Source: Actinomycetes bacterium | Lineage (GTDB): Bacteria; Actinomycetota; Thermoleophilia; Solirubrobacterales; Solirubrobacteraceae | Assembly (NCBI GenBank): GCA_021846845.1 | Contig: JAJZWB010000026.1 | Span: forward strand, 1-35,582 | DNA length: 35,582 nucleotides | Reading direction: 5' to 3' | Shown: positions 1 to 11,576 of the stretch, one piece after another | How the letters are laid out: every line of letters begins with the position of its first letter | How positions within the stretch are numbered: position 1 is the stretch's first letter | The notes under the pieces: model-generated | The model's database searches: none | What the model saw: only the letters and a program-made list of their open reading frames with translations | Told to the model about the DNA's origin: nothing | Position numbers and translations under genes: made by a program

Positions 1-166
1 ACAGCTCACGCGCGGCGTCCAGGATCCGCTGCCGGTTGCGCTGCGCGTCGCGGCGCAGAGGCCGGACCCCCGGTTCGGCTCCGGGATCCAGAGGCCGGAC
101 CCCCGGTCGGGCTCCGGGATCGACTCGGTCGGAGGCCTCCTGCTCGACTGCGACCGAGCGCTGCAT
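1..166 (-). CDS. TetR-family transcriptional regulator, N-terminal part (truncated by window start)
   Basis: Reverse strand from ATG at 166 reads MQRSVAVEQEASDRVDPGARPGVRPLDPGAEPGVRPLRRDAQRNRQRILDAAREL..., a TetR N-terminal helix after an 11-aa x2 repeat. Not in the ORF track because it runs off the window. Confidence 0.75.
   Translation of the reverse strand, partial: MQRSVAVEQEASDRVDPGARPGVRPLDPGAEPGVRPLRRDAQRNRQRILDAAREL
56..121. repeat. 33-bp tandem repeat, 2 copies, in frame inside the TetR N-terminus
   Basis: cagaggccggacccccggt(t/c)(c/g)ggctccgggatc at 56-88 and 89-121; encodes DPGA[R/E]PGVRPL on the - strand. Confidence 0.9.
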
Positions 167-243
167 CTCTGACGTCGATCTTAGACCGCCGAGACGAAGA
201 CCGGATGAAGAAGCTCCGGTTCGCAGCGCAGGCGAGTGGGTGC

Positions 244-2883
<2,640 letters not shown>

Positions 2884-2889
2884 GTCGGG

Positions 2890-2895
2890 ATCCTA
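2890..2895 (-). promoter_or_regulatory. Candidate -10 (TAGGAT) for leaderless ppdK
   Basis: TAGGAT, then 6 nt, then GTG start at 2883 (- strand). Confidence 0.5.
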
Positions 2896-2923
2896 TCCGG
2901 ATCGCCGGTCGCGGGGAGATCGG

Positions 2924-3985
2924 TCAGCCGCGCGCCGCGAGCGCCCGGTCAGCCGGCGGCCGGCCGGAGCGGAGCGTGCGCCGCGGCAGATCGAACGCAT
3001 CGGCGATCAGCTCGTAGGAGCGCCGCCGCAGCGCGTGGTCGTGGGTGATCGTGACGACGATCGCCTCGTCTGCGCCGTAGTCCGATACGACCTGCTCGAT
3101 CCCCGCCCGCACCTTCTCCGGCGAGCCGACGACGCCCCGGCGCCCGGGGATGTCGCCGGACGCGCTCAGGCGGGCCTCGCGCGCGAGGAAGTCGACGGCG
3201 ACCTCGGGCGGGGGCACCGGGATCAGCCGCCCGCGCCGCAGCAGCGTGAACGTCATCCGGCTGCTCGAGGCCAGGAACTCGGCCTCCTCCTCGGTCGGTG
3301 CCGCCAGCGCCCAGACCGCGACCGCGGTGCGCGGGGCGCGAAGGTCCCGTACGGGCGCGAACCGCTCCCTGTAGAGCGCCGCGATCTCGGCCCCGTGGGG
3401 GTTGATGAAGTCGGCGAACGCGTACCTGAGCCCAAGCTCGCCCGCCCAGATCGCGCTCTGCTGCGACGAGCCGAGGAGCCAGGGGACCGGCAGCGCCGGG
3501 CGGCCCGGCAGAGTCGCCGCCAGATGGCCGAAGGGGTGGTCCTCGGGGAGGTCGTCCTCCAGGTAGGCGAGCAGCTCCGCGAGCTGCTGGGGAAAGTCGT
3601 CCGGGGCGGCCTGCCGGCGGTCGCGCTGCAGCGCGAAGGTGGTCAGCGGATCCGTGCCGGCTGCGCGTCCGAGCCCGAGGTCGATCCGATCCTCGAACAG
3701 CGCAGCCAGGACCGTGAAGGACTCCGCCACCTTCAGCGGGCTGTAGTGGGGCAGCATCACCCCCCCGGAGCCGACCCGGATCGACTCGGTGGCCGCGGCG
3801 ACCGGGCCGATCAGCACCTCGGGGGAGGGGCCGGCGAGCATCGGACCGCCATGATGCTCGGCGAGCCAGTAGCGGTGAAAGCCGAGTTCGTCGGCGAGCC
3901 TCGCCAGGCCGATCGTGTCGTGCAGCGCCCTGGCGCCGGTGGAGCCCTCGGGGATCGGGGACTGGTCCAGGACCGACAGCAGCAT
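2924..3985 (-). CDS. LLM-class (luciferase-like) flavin-dependent oxidoreductase
   Basis: MLLSVLDQSPIPEGSTGARALHDTIGLARLADELGFHRYWLAEHHGG...; the track ORF starts too far upstream (4825). Confidence 0.92.
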   Translation of the reverse strand: MLLSVLDQSPIPEGSTGARALHDTIGLARLADELGFHRYWLAEHHGGPMLAGPSPEVLIGPVAAATESIRVGSGGVMLPHYSPLKVAESFTVLAALFEDRIDLGLGRAAGTDPLTTFALQRDRRQAAPDDFPQQLAELLAYLEDDLPEDHPFGHLAATLPGRPALPVPWLLGSSQQSAIWAGELGLRYAFADFINPHGAEIAALYRERFAPVRDLRAPRTAVAVWALAAPTEEEAEFLASSSRMTFTLLRRGRLIPVPPPEVAVDFLAREARLSASGDIPGRRGVVGSPEKVRAGIEQVVSDYGADEAIVVTITHDHALRRRSYELIADAFDLPRRTLRSGRPPADRALAARG

Positions 3986-3992
3986 CCTCAAG

Positions 3993-3998
3993 ATCCTA
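3993..3998 (-). promoter_or_regulatory. Candidate -10 (TAGGAT) for leaderless LLM oxidoreductase
   Basis: TAGGAT, 7 nt, ATG at 3985 (- strand). Confidence 0.5.
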
Positions 3999-4112
3999 GA
4001 GGCGCGCGCGCCGGCCGTCCGGCGCGCGCCGTGGGCTCGAACCCCCCGAGTGTCTGGTTCTGCGTCCCTGCCGCTCGCATCCGCCTCCGCGATCGCGCAG
4101 CTTTCCGGCTTC

Positions 4113-5117
4113 ATGACGGCGTTCGTGTCCCTCGAGCCGGAGCTGAAGGCTCGTCTGCAGGCGCCGCCCCGCGCGGGCGCGGCGATCGCGGCGGTCGCGA
4201 CCAGCGTTCCGGAGCGGGTCGTCTCCAGCGTCTCGATCGGCGCTCGGCTTGGCGTCGGCGAGGATTGGATCGAGCGCCGGACCGGGATTCGCAACCGGCG
4301 CGTGGCCGACGATTCCGAGCGGCTCGAGACCCACGCGGCGCAGGCGGCGCGGCTCGCGCTCGCCAGGGCCGGCATGAAGGCGACCGACGTCGACCTCGTG
4401 ATCGTCGCGACCACCACCTCGGACGAGCTGATGCCCGGCGCCGCGCCGCTGGTCGCGCATGCGCTCGGCGCGACGGCGGCGGGGGCGTTCGACGTCGGCT
4501 CGGCCTGCACCGGCTTCCTGTCCGCGCTGGCCGTCGGCGCCGGCCAGGTTGAGGCCGGACGGTCGCGGTGCGCGGTCGTGATCGGGGCGGACTTCATGTC
4601 GCGCGTCACCGACCCGTTGGATCGCGGCACGGCGGCCGTGTTCGCCGACGGCGCGGGAGCCGCAGTGCTCGTCAGGGCGCCGGGACCGGCCCGGATCGGC
4701 CCGGTCGTGCTCGGCGCCGACGGCGCCGGGGCCGACCACATCCGTGTCGAGCGCAGCGACCAGACGATTCGGATGCGCGGCCACGAGACGTTCCGGGAGG
4801 CGGTGGCCCGGCTCACCCTCTGCACCCACCAGGCGGTGCGCGCGGCGGGGGTGACGCTCGACGAGGTCGACCTGTTCGTCTACCACCAGGCCAACGGCCG
4901 GATCCTCTCCGCGGTCGGCGAACGGCTGGCTGTCGACCCGGCGCGGGTCGCTGACTGCATCGGCGAGTACGGCAACACCGGCGCGGCGACGCTGCCGCTG
5001 GCGCTCGCCGAGAGCGAGCTCGCCGGCCGTCTGGAGCCGGGTCACAAGGTCCTGCTGGGCGCGTTCGGCGCGGGCTTCACCTGGGGCGCCGGGGTCGTCG
5101 AGTGGGGATGCCCGTGA
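4113..5117 (+). CDS. fabH: Beta-ketoacyl-ACP synthase III (FabH-like)
   Basis: Cys (GSACTGFLSAL), His (FVYHQANGRIL) and Asn (GEYGNTGAATLPLAL) motifs. Start codon choice uncertain. Confidence 0.9.
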   Translation: MTAFVSLEPELKARLQAPPRAGAAIAAVATSVPERVVSSVSIGARLGVGEDWIERRTGIRNRRVADDSERLETHAAQAARLALARAGMKATDVDLVIVATTTSDELMPGAAPLVAHALGATAAGAFDVGSACTGFLSALAVGAGQVEAGRSRCAVVIGADFMSRVTDPLDRGTAAVFADGAGAAVLVRAPGPARIGPVVLGADGAGADHIRVERSDQTIRMRGHETFREAVARLTLCTHQAVRAAGVTLDEVDLFVYHQANGRILSAVGERLAVDPARVADCIGEYGNTGAATLPLALAESELAGRLEPGHKVLLGAFGAGFTWGAGVVEWGCP

Positions 5118-5151
5118 GCGCGCGCCGGCCGGCCGTGAAGCCGTCGAAGGG

Positions 5152-6573
5152 GTGCCGGTGACCGCGCTCGCCGAACCGGTCGCCCCGCCACTGTCGCCGC
5201 TGGAGCGCCTCGAGGCGCTCTGCGACCGCGACTCGCTGCACCTGATCCGCACCGAGGTCGTGTCCGGCGCGATGGGCGACCGCGCCCGGCTCGGCGACGG
5301 CGTGCTCGGCGGCGCGGGGACGATCGACGGCCGGCCGGTCTTCTGCTACGCGCAGGACCCGGGCTACGCGGGCGGCTCGCTGGGCGAGGCGCACGCCGAC
5401 ACGATCGTGCGAGTCCTGGAGCTGGCGGGGCGCTCGCGCGCGCCCGTGGTCGGCTTCGTGTCCTCGGGTGGAGCGCGGATGCAGGAGGGCATCGATGCGC
5501 TCGCCGGCTACGCGCGCGTCTTCCGCCACACGGTCTCGCTGTCGGGCCGGGTGCCGCAGGTCTCGGTCGTCACCGGCGTCTCCGCCGGGGGCGGCGCGTA
5601 CTCGCCCGCGCTGACCGACTGGATCGTGATGACCGAGGCCTCCAGCATGTTCCTGACCGGCCCCGGGGTCGTGCGCGAGGTGCTGGGCGAGGACGTCGAC
5701 GCGGCCACGCTCGGCGGTGCCCGCGTGCACCGGCGCAACGGGGTCTGCCAGTTCGTGGCCCGCGACGACCACGACGCCGGCCGGCTGGTGCGCGACCTGC
5801 TCTCCCACCTCCCGTCGCACAGCGGCGGTCCGATCCCGGTGATCGAGCGCGAGCCGCCGGCGGGGCACGACCCGGGCGCGATCGTGCCCGCCGACCAGCG
5901 CAGCGTCTACGACGTGCGGGAGGTGATCGCAGCGCTGGTCGACGGCGGCCGGCTGCTGGAGAGCTCCGCCGGCTGGGCCCGCAACCTGGTCACCGGCTTC
6001 GCGCGGATCGACGGCGCGACGGTCGGCGTCATCGCCAACCAGCCCCGCCATCTGGGCGGGGTGCTGGATGCGGCTAGCTCCGAGAAGGGAGCCCGGTTCG
6101 TCTCCAAGTGCGACGCCTTCGGCATCCCGATGGTGGTGCTGGTCGACACGCCCGGGTACATGCCCGGAACCCGGCAGGAGTCCGCCGGCGTGATCCGGCT
6201 CGGCGCGACGTTCGTGCACGCCTTCGCCGGCGCGACCGTGCCGCGCTTCACCGTGGTGCTGCGCAAGGCGTTCGGCGGCGCGTTCATCACGATGAACTCC
6301 AGGGACCTGGGGGCCGACTGCGTGTTCGCCTGGCCGCAGGCGCAGATCGGCGTGATGGGCGCGCGACCGGCGGTCGGCGTGATCCACCGCCGCGAGCTCG
6401 CGGCGGCCGCGGACCCGGAGGCCGAGCGCGACCGGCTGTCGGATCACTACGCCAGGACGTGGCTGCGTCCGGAGGTCGCGGCCGCGCGGGGCCACGTCGA
6501 CGAGGTGATCGAGCCGCGCGACACCCGCGCGAGGCTGGTCTGGGCGCTGCGGTCGCTGGGGTCGAGGCGATGA
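5152..6573 (+). CDS. Acyl-CoA carboxylase carboxyltransferase subunit (AccD/PccB-like)
   Basis: Crotonase-fold carboxyltransferase signatures GFVSSGGARMQEG, GVSAGGGAYSPALTDW, VDTPGYMPGTRQE, RKAFGGAFITMNS. Confidence 0.9.
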   Translation: MPVTALAEPVAPPLSPLERLEALCDRDSLHLIRTEVVSGAMGDRARLGDGVLGGAGTIDGRPVFCYAQDPGYAGGSLGEAHADTIVRVLELAGRSRAPVVGFVSSGGARMQEGIDALAGYARVFRHTVSLSGRVPQVSVVTGVSAGGGAYSPALTDWIVMTEASSMFLTGPGVVREVLGEDVDAATLGGARVHRRNGVCQFVARDDHDAGRLVRDLLSHLPSHSGGPIPVIEREPPAGHDPGAIVPADQRSVYDVREVIAALVDGGRLLESSAGWARNLVTGFARIDGATVGVIANQPRHLGGVLDAASSEKGARFVSKCDAFGIPMVVLVDTPGYMPGTRQESAGVIRLGATFVHAFAGATVPRFTVVLRKAFGGAFITMNSRDLGADCVFAWPQAQIGVMGARPAVGVIHRRELAAAADPEAERDRLSDHYARTWLRPEVAAARGHVDEVIEPRDTRARLVWALRSLGSRR

Positions 6574-7739
6574 GCGCCGACCGCGTGACCGGACTCGACG
6601 GCGCGGTGCTGCTGACCGGCGTTACCGGGTTCGTCGGGATGGCGCTGCTCGAGCGCTGGCTGGAGCGGACCGACCGCGACGTGGTCGTCCTCGTCCGCGC
6701 CGCCTGCCCGCGAGCCGCGGGATCGAGGGTCGACGCGGTGCTGGAGGACCTGTTCGGCGATCGCGCGGTCGAGTACGCGCCGCGCGTGCGGGCGTTCGCC
6801 GCCGACATGACCGCTCCGGGGCTCGGGCTGGACCGGCGTGAGCGGGACGAGATCGCCGAGCGCGTGACGACGATCGTCCACAGCGCCGCGTCGGTGTCGT
6901 TCTCGCTCGGGCTCGACGAGTCACGCGCGATCAACCTGGAGGGCACCCGCCGGATGCTGGAGCTCGCCGGCGCCGCCCAGTCGCGCGGCGGACTGGACCA
7001 CTACGGGCAGGTCTCCACCGCCTACGTCGCGGGCGACCACCCGGGCAGCTTCTCCGAAGCCGACCACGACGTCGGGCAGGAGTTCCACAACCACTACGAG
7101 CGCTCGAAGTTCGAGTCCGAGCTGCTGGTGCGCTCGCAGGAGGGCCTGCCGTTCACGATCCTGCGGCCCAGCATCGTCGTCGGCGACCGCCTGACCGGAT
7201 GGACGGCCTCGTTCAACGTGCTCTACTGGCCGCTGCGGGCGCTCTCACGGGGACTGTTCACGGCGATCCCGGCCGTTCTCTCATCGCCGGTCGACGCGGT
7301 CTCGATCGACTACGTCGCGGACGCCATCCACGAGCTCGTGGAGGCCGGGCCCGGCGTGGGGGAGACCTACCACCTGACCGCCGGCCCGCACTGCTCCTCG
7401 ATCGCCGAGCTCGCCGTGCTCGCGAGCCGCTACTTCGGCGTGCCGGAGCCGCGCGTGGTCTCGCCTGAGGAGTTCGGCCGGCTGACGCTCCCTCACGCCC
7501 AGCGCGAGGCGCTGGCGGCGGGCGCCGAGTACTTCCCGTACTTCTGCATGGAGGGTTCGTTCGACGACCGCGCGACGCGCGCGCGCCTGGAGCCGCTCGG
7601 GATCACGACCCTGCCGCTGCGCGACTACATCGACACGCTGCTTGACTTCGCCACCCTGAGCCGCTGGGGCAAGCGGCCGGTCGCCAGGGCGCAGACGCTC
7701 GCCGAGGCGCGCTCGTTCCCGCTGAGGGCCGCGTCGTGA
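6570..7739 (+). CDS. Extended SDR, thioester-reductase / fatty acyl reductase-like (male-sterility NAD-binding)
   Basis: VLLTGVTGFVGMALLERWLE Rossmann motif; HYGQVSTAYVAG; HNHYERSKFESELLV catalytic YxxxK. ATGA overlap with the upstream CDS. Confidence 0.85.
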   Translation: MSADRVTGLDGAVLLTGVTGFVGMALLERWLERTDRDVVVLVRAACPRAAGSRVDAVLEDLFGDRAVEYAPRVRAFAADMTAPGLGLDRRERDEIAERVTTIVHSAASVSFSLGLDESRAINLEGTRRMLELAGAAQSRGGLDHYGQVSTAYVAGDHPGSFSEADHDVGQEFHNHYERSKFESELLVRSQEGLPFTILRPSIVVGDRLTGWTASFNVLYWPLRALSRGLFTAIPAVLSSPVDAVSIDYVADAIHELVEAGPGVGETYHLTAGPHCSSIAELAVLASRYFGVPEPRVVSPEEFGRLTLPHAQREALAAGAEYFPYFCMEGSFDDRATRARLEPLGITTLPLRDYIDTLLDFATLSRWGKRPVARAQTLAEARSFPLRAAS

Positions 7740-7975
7740 CCGCCCTGCCGGCCGACGTGGCGCGGTTTCGCCCCGACGATCCGGAGCCGCTGGTCGTCGC
7801 CGCGCTCGCCTGCCCGGTGTGCCTGCGCTGTGAGGGCGTGCGGTGCGTCGATAGCCTGGACGGCTACGATCCGTCGGTCCGATGCCTGTGCACCTCATGT
7901 CAGGCGCGGTGGCGCGTCTACCTGACGCCCGAGCAGGCGCTGAGGCTGTCCCTGACGCACGCTCACGCCGCCTGA
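7736..7975 (+). CDS. Small zinc-ribbon-like protein (79 aa)
   Basis: CPVCLRCEGVRC...CLCTSC cysteine pattern; GTGA overlap with upstream stop. Confidence 0.7.
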   Translation: MTALPADVARFRPDDPEPLVVAALACPVCLRCEGVRCVDSLDGYDPSVRCLCTSCQARWRVYLTPEQALRLSLTHAHAA

Positions 7976-8003
7976 GGGCCACACGCTCCGCCGGAGCGGA
8001 CCG

Positions 8004-9134
8004 GTGACCGTCGGCGTGCCGGCCGACCCCGGCGCCGGCCTGGGTATCGACGCTCTGGAGCTGTTCGTGGAGGTGCTCTCGCAGTCCGACCCGGGCGCGG
8101 CCGTCGACGGCTTCTACGACCACCTCTGCGAGGCAGTCTGCCGGCTCGCGCGGATGCGCCGCGCCGTGATCTTCCGCTACGACGCCGCCAGCCGCCGCGT
8201 GCGCGCGGCGGGTGCGCACGGGATGGCGATCGAGCGCTTCGCGGGCGCGTACGTGACCGTCGATTCGGCCCCGATCGCGGCGCAGGCGATCCGCGCCGAC
8301 AGCGTCATCGAGGTGGTGGGCGACCTCTCCGGCCAGGTGCCCGACGAGTTCGCGGCGCTGGTCGCCGAGCCGGCCCGCCTGGTGTGCGCGCCGATGGCCG
8401 CGGCCGGCCGCGCCTTCGGCGTGATCCTCGCAGACCGGCCGATGAGCGACCCGCCGCTGCACGACGCCGACCGGCGGCTGCTGTGGACGCTGGGCAAGGC
8501 CGCGGCGCTGGCCTCCGTCGCCCGGATCGTCTCGACCCAGTTCGAGAAGGCCGGCCAGCTTGAGCAGCGGATCGACCTCGCCCGGGAGATCCACGAGGGC
8601 GTCATCCAGCGCCTCTTCGGCGTCTCGATGGCGCTGGACGGAGACGGCGAGCTGGGGGAGCACGCGCGGCGGCGGTGCGCCGAGGAGACCCAGTCGGCCC
8701 TCAGCGAGCTGCGTGCGGCGCTCCAGCGGCCGCTGGGCCGCGTCCCGCGCGCGACCGGCACGACCCTGGTGAACGAGGTGCGGCGGCTGGCTGTGGCGCA
8801 CCCAGACCTGGGGTTGCGGCTCGACCGGGGCTCCGCCGAGGACGTGCCGCCCTCGCTTGAGCCGCTGGCGCAGTCGGTGCTGATCGAGGCGGTGCGCAAC
8901 GCGGCCAAGCACGCCCGCCCGGCCGTCGTCTCGGTGAGGATCGGCCGCCGCGAGGGCGCGTTCTGGATGGAGGTCGCCAACGACGGCGTGCAGGCGGCCC
9001 GCAGGCGCGCCGGGATGGGTCTCAGGCTGGCCTCGCTGGAGGCGCTGCAGTCGGGCGGGGTCCTCGAGTTCGGCGAGCGCGAGCCCGGAACCTGGCAGGT
9101 CCGTCTCGTCGTGCCCGTCGACGGCGATGAGTGA
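8004..9134 (+). CDS. GAF-domain sensor histidine kinase (HisKA_3/HATPase type)
   Basis: DLAREIHEGVIQRLFGVSMAL phospho-His region, EAVRNAAKHARP N-box, GMGLRLASLEAL. Confidence 0.9.
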   Translation: MTVGVPADPGAGLGIDALELFVEVLSQSDPGAAVDGFYDHLCEAVCRLARMRRAVIFRYDAASRRVRAAGAHGMAIERFAGAYVTVDSAPIAAQAIRADSVIEVVGDLSGQVPDEFAALVAEPARLVCAPMAAAGRAFGVILADRPMSDPPLHDADRRLLWTLGKAAALASVARIVSTQFEKAGQLEQRIDLAREIHEGVIQRLFGVSMALDGDGELGEHARRRCAEETQSALSELRAALQRPLGRVPRATGTTLVNEVRRLAVAHPDLGLRLDRGSAEDVPPSLEPLAQSVLIEAVRNAAKHARPAVVSVRIGRREGAFWMEVANDGVQAARRRAGMGLRLASLEALQSGGVLEFGEREPGTWQVRLVVPVDGDE

Positions 9135-9807
9135 CCCGCGCACAACGTCCGCCGACGCCACCGGCGCGGACTCGCCGGCCGCCGTCGAGGGAGCCGCGCG
9201 CAGCGCGGACCGCCTCCGGGTGCTGGTGGTCGACGACCACGACGTCGTGCACTGGGGCTTTCGCCTGATGCTCAGCCAGCAGCCGTGGGTGCAGCGATGC
9301 ATCAGCGCCCGCACGGGGGACGAGGCGGTCGCGCTCGCCAGCCGCTACCGCCCCCACGTCGCGCTCGTCGACCTGTTCATCGGCGAGGAATCGGGGGCCG
9401 AGGTCTGCGAGCGGCTGAGATCCGCAGAGCCGGGCACCCGCGTGCTGCTGTTCTCCGGCGCCGGCGAGATCTCCGCTCAGGCCGCCCGCGCGGCCGGGGC
9501 CTCGGGCTTCGCCTACAAGGACTGGCCGGCGCGACGGATCGCCGCCGCGGTGCGGCTCGTGGGACTGGGCGGCACCGTGTTCGATCAGCCGGCCGGCGGG
9601 CGCACGGGCGCGCTCGGCCTGTCGGAGCGCGAGCGGGCGGTCCTGGAGCTGATCGCCTCCGGCGCCACCAACCCGGAGATCGGGGAGGCCCTGCACATCT
9701 CACGCCACACGGTCAAGGAGCACTCCAGCTCGCTGTACCGCAAGCTCGGCGTGCGCAACCGCACCGAGGCGGTCCAGCGCGCACAGCGACTGGGACTGCT
9801 GCCCTGA
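9127..9807 (+). CDS. NarL/LuxR-family response regulator
   Basis: VLVVDDHDVVHWGFRLML, VALVDLFIG, and C-terminal LSERERAVLELIASGATNPEIGEALHISRHTVKEHSSSLYRKLGV. Confidence 0.93.
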   Translation: MSDPRTTSADATGADSPAAVEGAARSADRLRVLVVDDHDVVHWGFRLMLSQQPWVQRCISARTGDEAVALASRYRPHVALVDLFIGEESGAEVCERLRSAEPGTRVLLFSGAGEISAQAARAAGASGFAYKDWPARRIAAAVRLVGLGGTVFDQPAGGRTGALGLSERERAVLELIASGATNPEIGEALHISRHTVKEHSSSLYRKLGVRNRTEAVQRAQRLGLLP

Positions 9808-9863
9808 CCCGGTGCCGGTAGGTTGCAGGGGGAGATGACCGTTCGCCGTCAGAGGAGCCGGAG

Positions 9864-11576
9864 CTGGACGCGGGGCTGACCGAGATCGCCCGCCTTCTGG
9901 CGCAGCGCCCGCCGTTCGACGCGCTCGCGTCCGACGAGCTGGCCGAGGTCGCGGCGCAGGCGGCGATCGAGTTCCACGCGCGCGGCGACGTGATCTTCTC
10001 AGAGGACGGGGGCCCGGTCACGTTCCTGCGCGTGATCCACTCCGGCGCGGTCGATATCGCGTCCGACGGCCGGCTGCTCGACATGCTGGGGCCCGGGGAC
10101 GCGTTCGGCCACGCGGCCATGCTGTCCGGGCTGCCGCCGGGCTTCGAGGCGCGCGCCGCCGAGGACACGCTCTGCTATCGCATCCCGGTGGCGGTGGCGC
10201 GCCCGCTGCTGGACCGGGCCCGCCGCCGCGAGCTGCGCGCCGGCAGCGACGACGCCCGCCGGCCGGTGGGCACGCTGATCCGTGCGCCGACGGTCACCTG
10301 CAGGCCGTCCGAGAGCATCGGCTCGGTCGCGCAGCGGATGACCGATGCGGGCGCCAGCGCCGCCGTGGTGGAGCTTGACGGCGGCGGGCTCGGGATCCTC
10401 ACGGACCGCGACCTGCGCGCCCGCGTGCTCGCCGCCGGGCGCTCGGGCGCGGTGCGCGTCGACGCGGCCATGACCGCCCCCGCGTTCGTCGTCTCGCCCG
10501 ACCGTCTGGCCGGCGAGGTCCACTACGAGATGCTCCAGCGGGGCGTGCGCCACGCGCCGGTCGTCTCCGACCAGGGCCGGCTGGTCGGCGTCGTCGAGGA
10601 CGCCGACCTGTTCGCCGCCCAGCCGCGGTCGTGGCTGCACACGCGCCGGGCGATCGACCGCGCGCGCACGCTCGACGCGCTCTCTGAGGTGGCCGGCCAG
10701 CTCCCCTCCCTGATGCTCGACCTGCACCACTCGTCCGTGCCCGCTCTGGAGCTGGCGCCGGTGCTCTCGGCGCTGGTCGACGCCCTCACGCGCCGGGCGC
10801 TCGAGCTGACCATCACCCTGGGAGAGCCGGCCCCCCCGGGCGCGGTGTGGGTGGCGGTCGGCAGCCAGGCACGGCGCGAGCTGACTCCCGCCTCGACGCG
10901 CCGCGGCGCGATCGTCTGCACCGGCCCGGAGCGCCCCTCCCAGCGGTGGCTCGTCGCCGCGCGGGTGGCGCTCGAGCAGTGCGGGATCTCCGGTCCCGTG
11001 GTCGCCCGGCCCGCCGAGGATTGGGTCGGCCTGGTGGCCGACGACGAGCTGGCGCAGTCGGTGCTCGCCGATCGGAGGGTGCTCTGGGGGACGCCGGAGC
11101 GGTCGCTGCCGGTCGCCACGGGCGAGGACCGCGACGCGCTGCTGAACGCGCTCGCTCGAAGCGCGTTCGAGCGCACCCTCCCGACCGGGTTTGACGCGGG
11201 GGCCGTGCTCACCCGGGAGGGGCGCCGCTCGCGGCTGGACGTGCGGGAGGCCGCGATCGTCCCGATCGCGGCGATCGCCCGCTGGGCGGCGGCGCGGGCC
11301 GGTGTCGGCGAGGGCTCGACGCCCGAGCGCCTGCGCGCCGCGGCGCACGCGGGCGTGATCACGGCCGACCAGGCGGGCACGCTCGCGGAGGCGTTCGAGC
11401 TGGCGCTGGAGCTGAGGATCTTCCATCAGCTGGAGCAGATCGCGGCCGGCGAGCGGGCCGACGACCTGCTTGACGCGGCCGAGCTGAGCACGCTGACCCG
11501 GGCGCGCCTGCGGGACGTGTTCCGCGCCGTCGGATCGGTTGCGCGCAGGCTGAGCCCGTACCGGGCGCGGTCGTGA
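9864..11576 (+). CDS. cNMP-binding-like/CBS/DUF294-type protein, degenerate nucleotidyltransferase; probable CTG start (track ORF begins at GTG 9990)
   Basis: Frame is open upstream of 9990 and aligns to the paralog at 18086 (RPPFDALASDELAEV vs HPPFGAIAPELLREL). AGAGGAG at 9851-9857 sits 6 nt before CTG 9864. Confidence 0.7.
   Translation: MDAGLTEIARLLAQRPPFDALASDELAEVAAQAAIEFHARGDVIFSEDGGPVTFLRVIHSGAVDIASDGRLLDMLGPGDAFGHAAMLSGLPPGFEARAAEDTLCYRIPVAVARPLLDRARRRELRAGSDDARRPVGTLIRAPTVTCRPSESIGSVAQRMTDAGASAAVVELDGGGLGILTDRDLRARVLAAGRSGAVRVDAAMTAPAFVVSPDRLAGEVHYEMLQRGVRHAPVVSDQGRLVGVVEDADLFAAQPRSWLHTRRAIDRARTLDALSEVAGQLPSLMLDLHHSSVPALELAPVLSALVDALTRRALELTITLGEPAPPGAVWVAVGSQARRELTPASTRRGAIVCTGPERPSQRWLVAARVALEQCGISGPVVARPAEDWVGLVADDELAQSVLADRRVLWGTPERSLPVATGEDRDALLNALARSAFERTLPTGFDAGAVLTREGRRSRLDVREAAIVPIAAIARWAAARAGVGEGSTPERLRAAAHAGVITADQAGTLAEAFELALELRIFHQLEQIAAGERADDLLDAAELSTLTRARLRDVFRAVGSVARRLSPYRARS

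Noticed and set aside
4004-4029. GCGCGCGCCGG-CCGT-CCGGCGCGCGC hairpin in the LLM/fabH divergent region as a riboregulator
   Set aside because: Simple GC-alternating sequence that can arise by composition; no further support beyond base pairing.
4030-4050. tRNA-like T-arm (ggggggTTCGAgccca on - strand)
   Set aside because: T-stem does not pair properly and no acceptor or anticodon arms could be built around it.
3996-9314. Large - strand ORFs (3996-5252, 5077-6495, 7281-9314) opposite the fabH-HK operon
   Set aside because: Shadow ORFs; the opposite strand carries recognisable FabH, carboxyltransferase, SDR and HK motifs.
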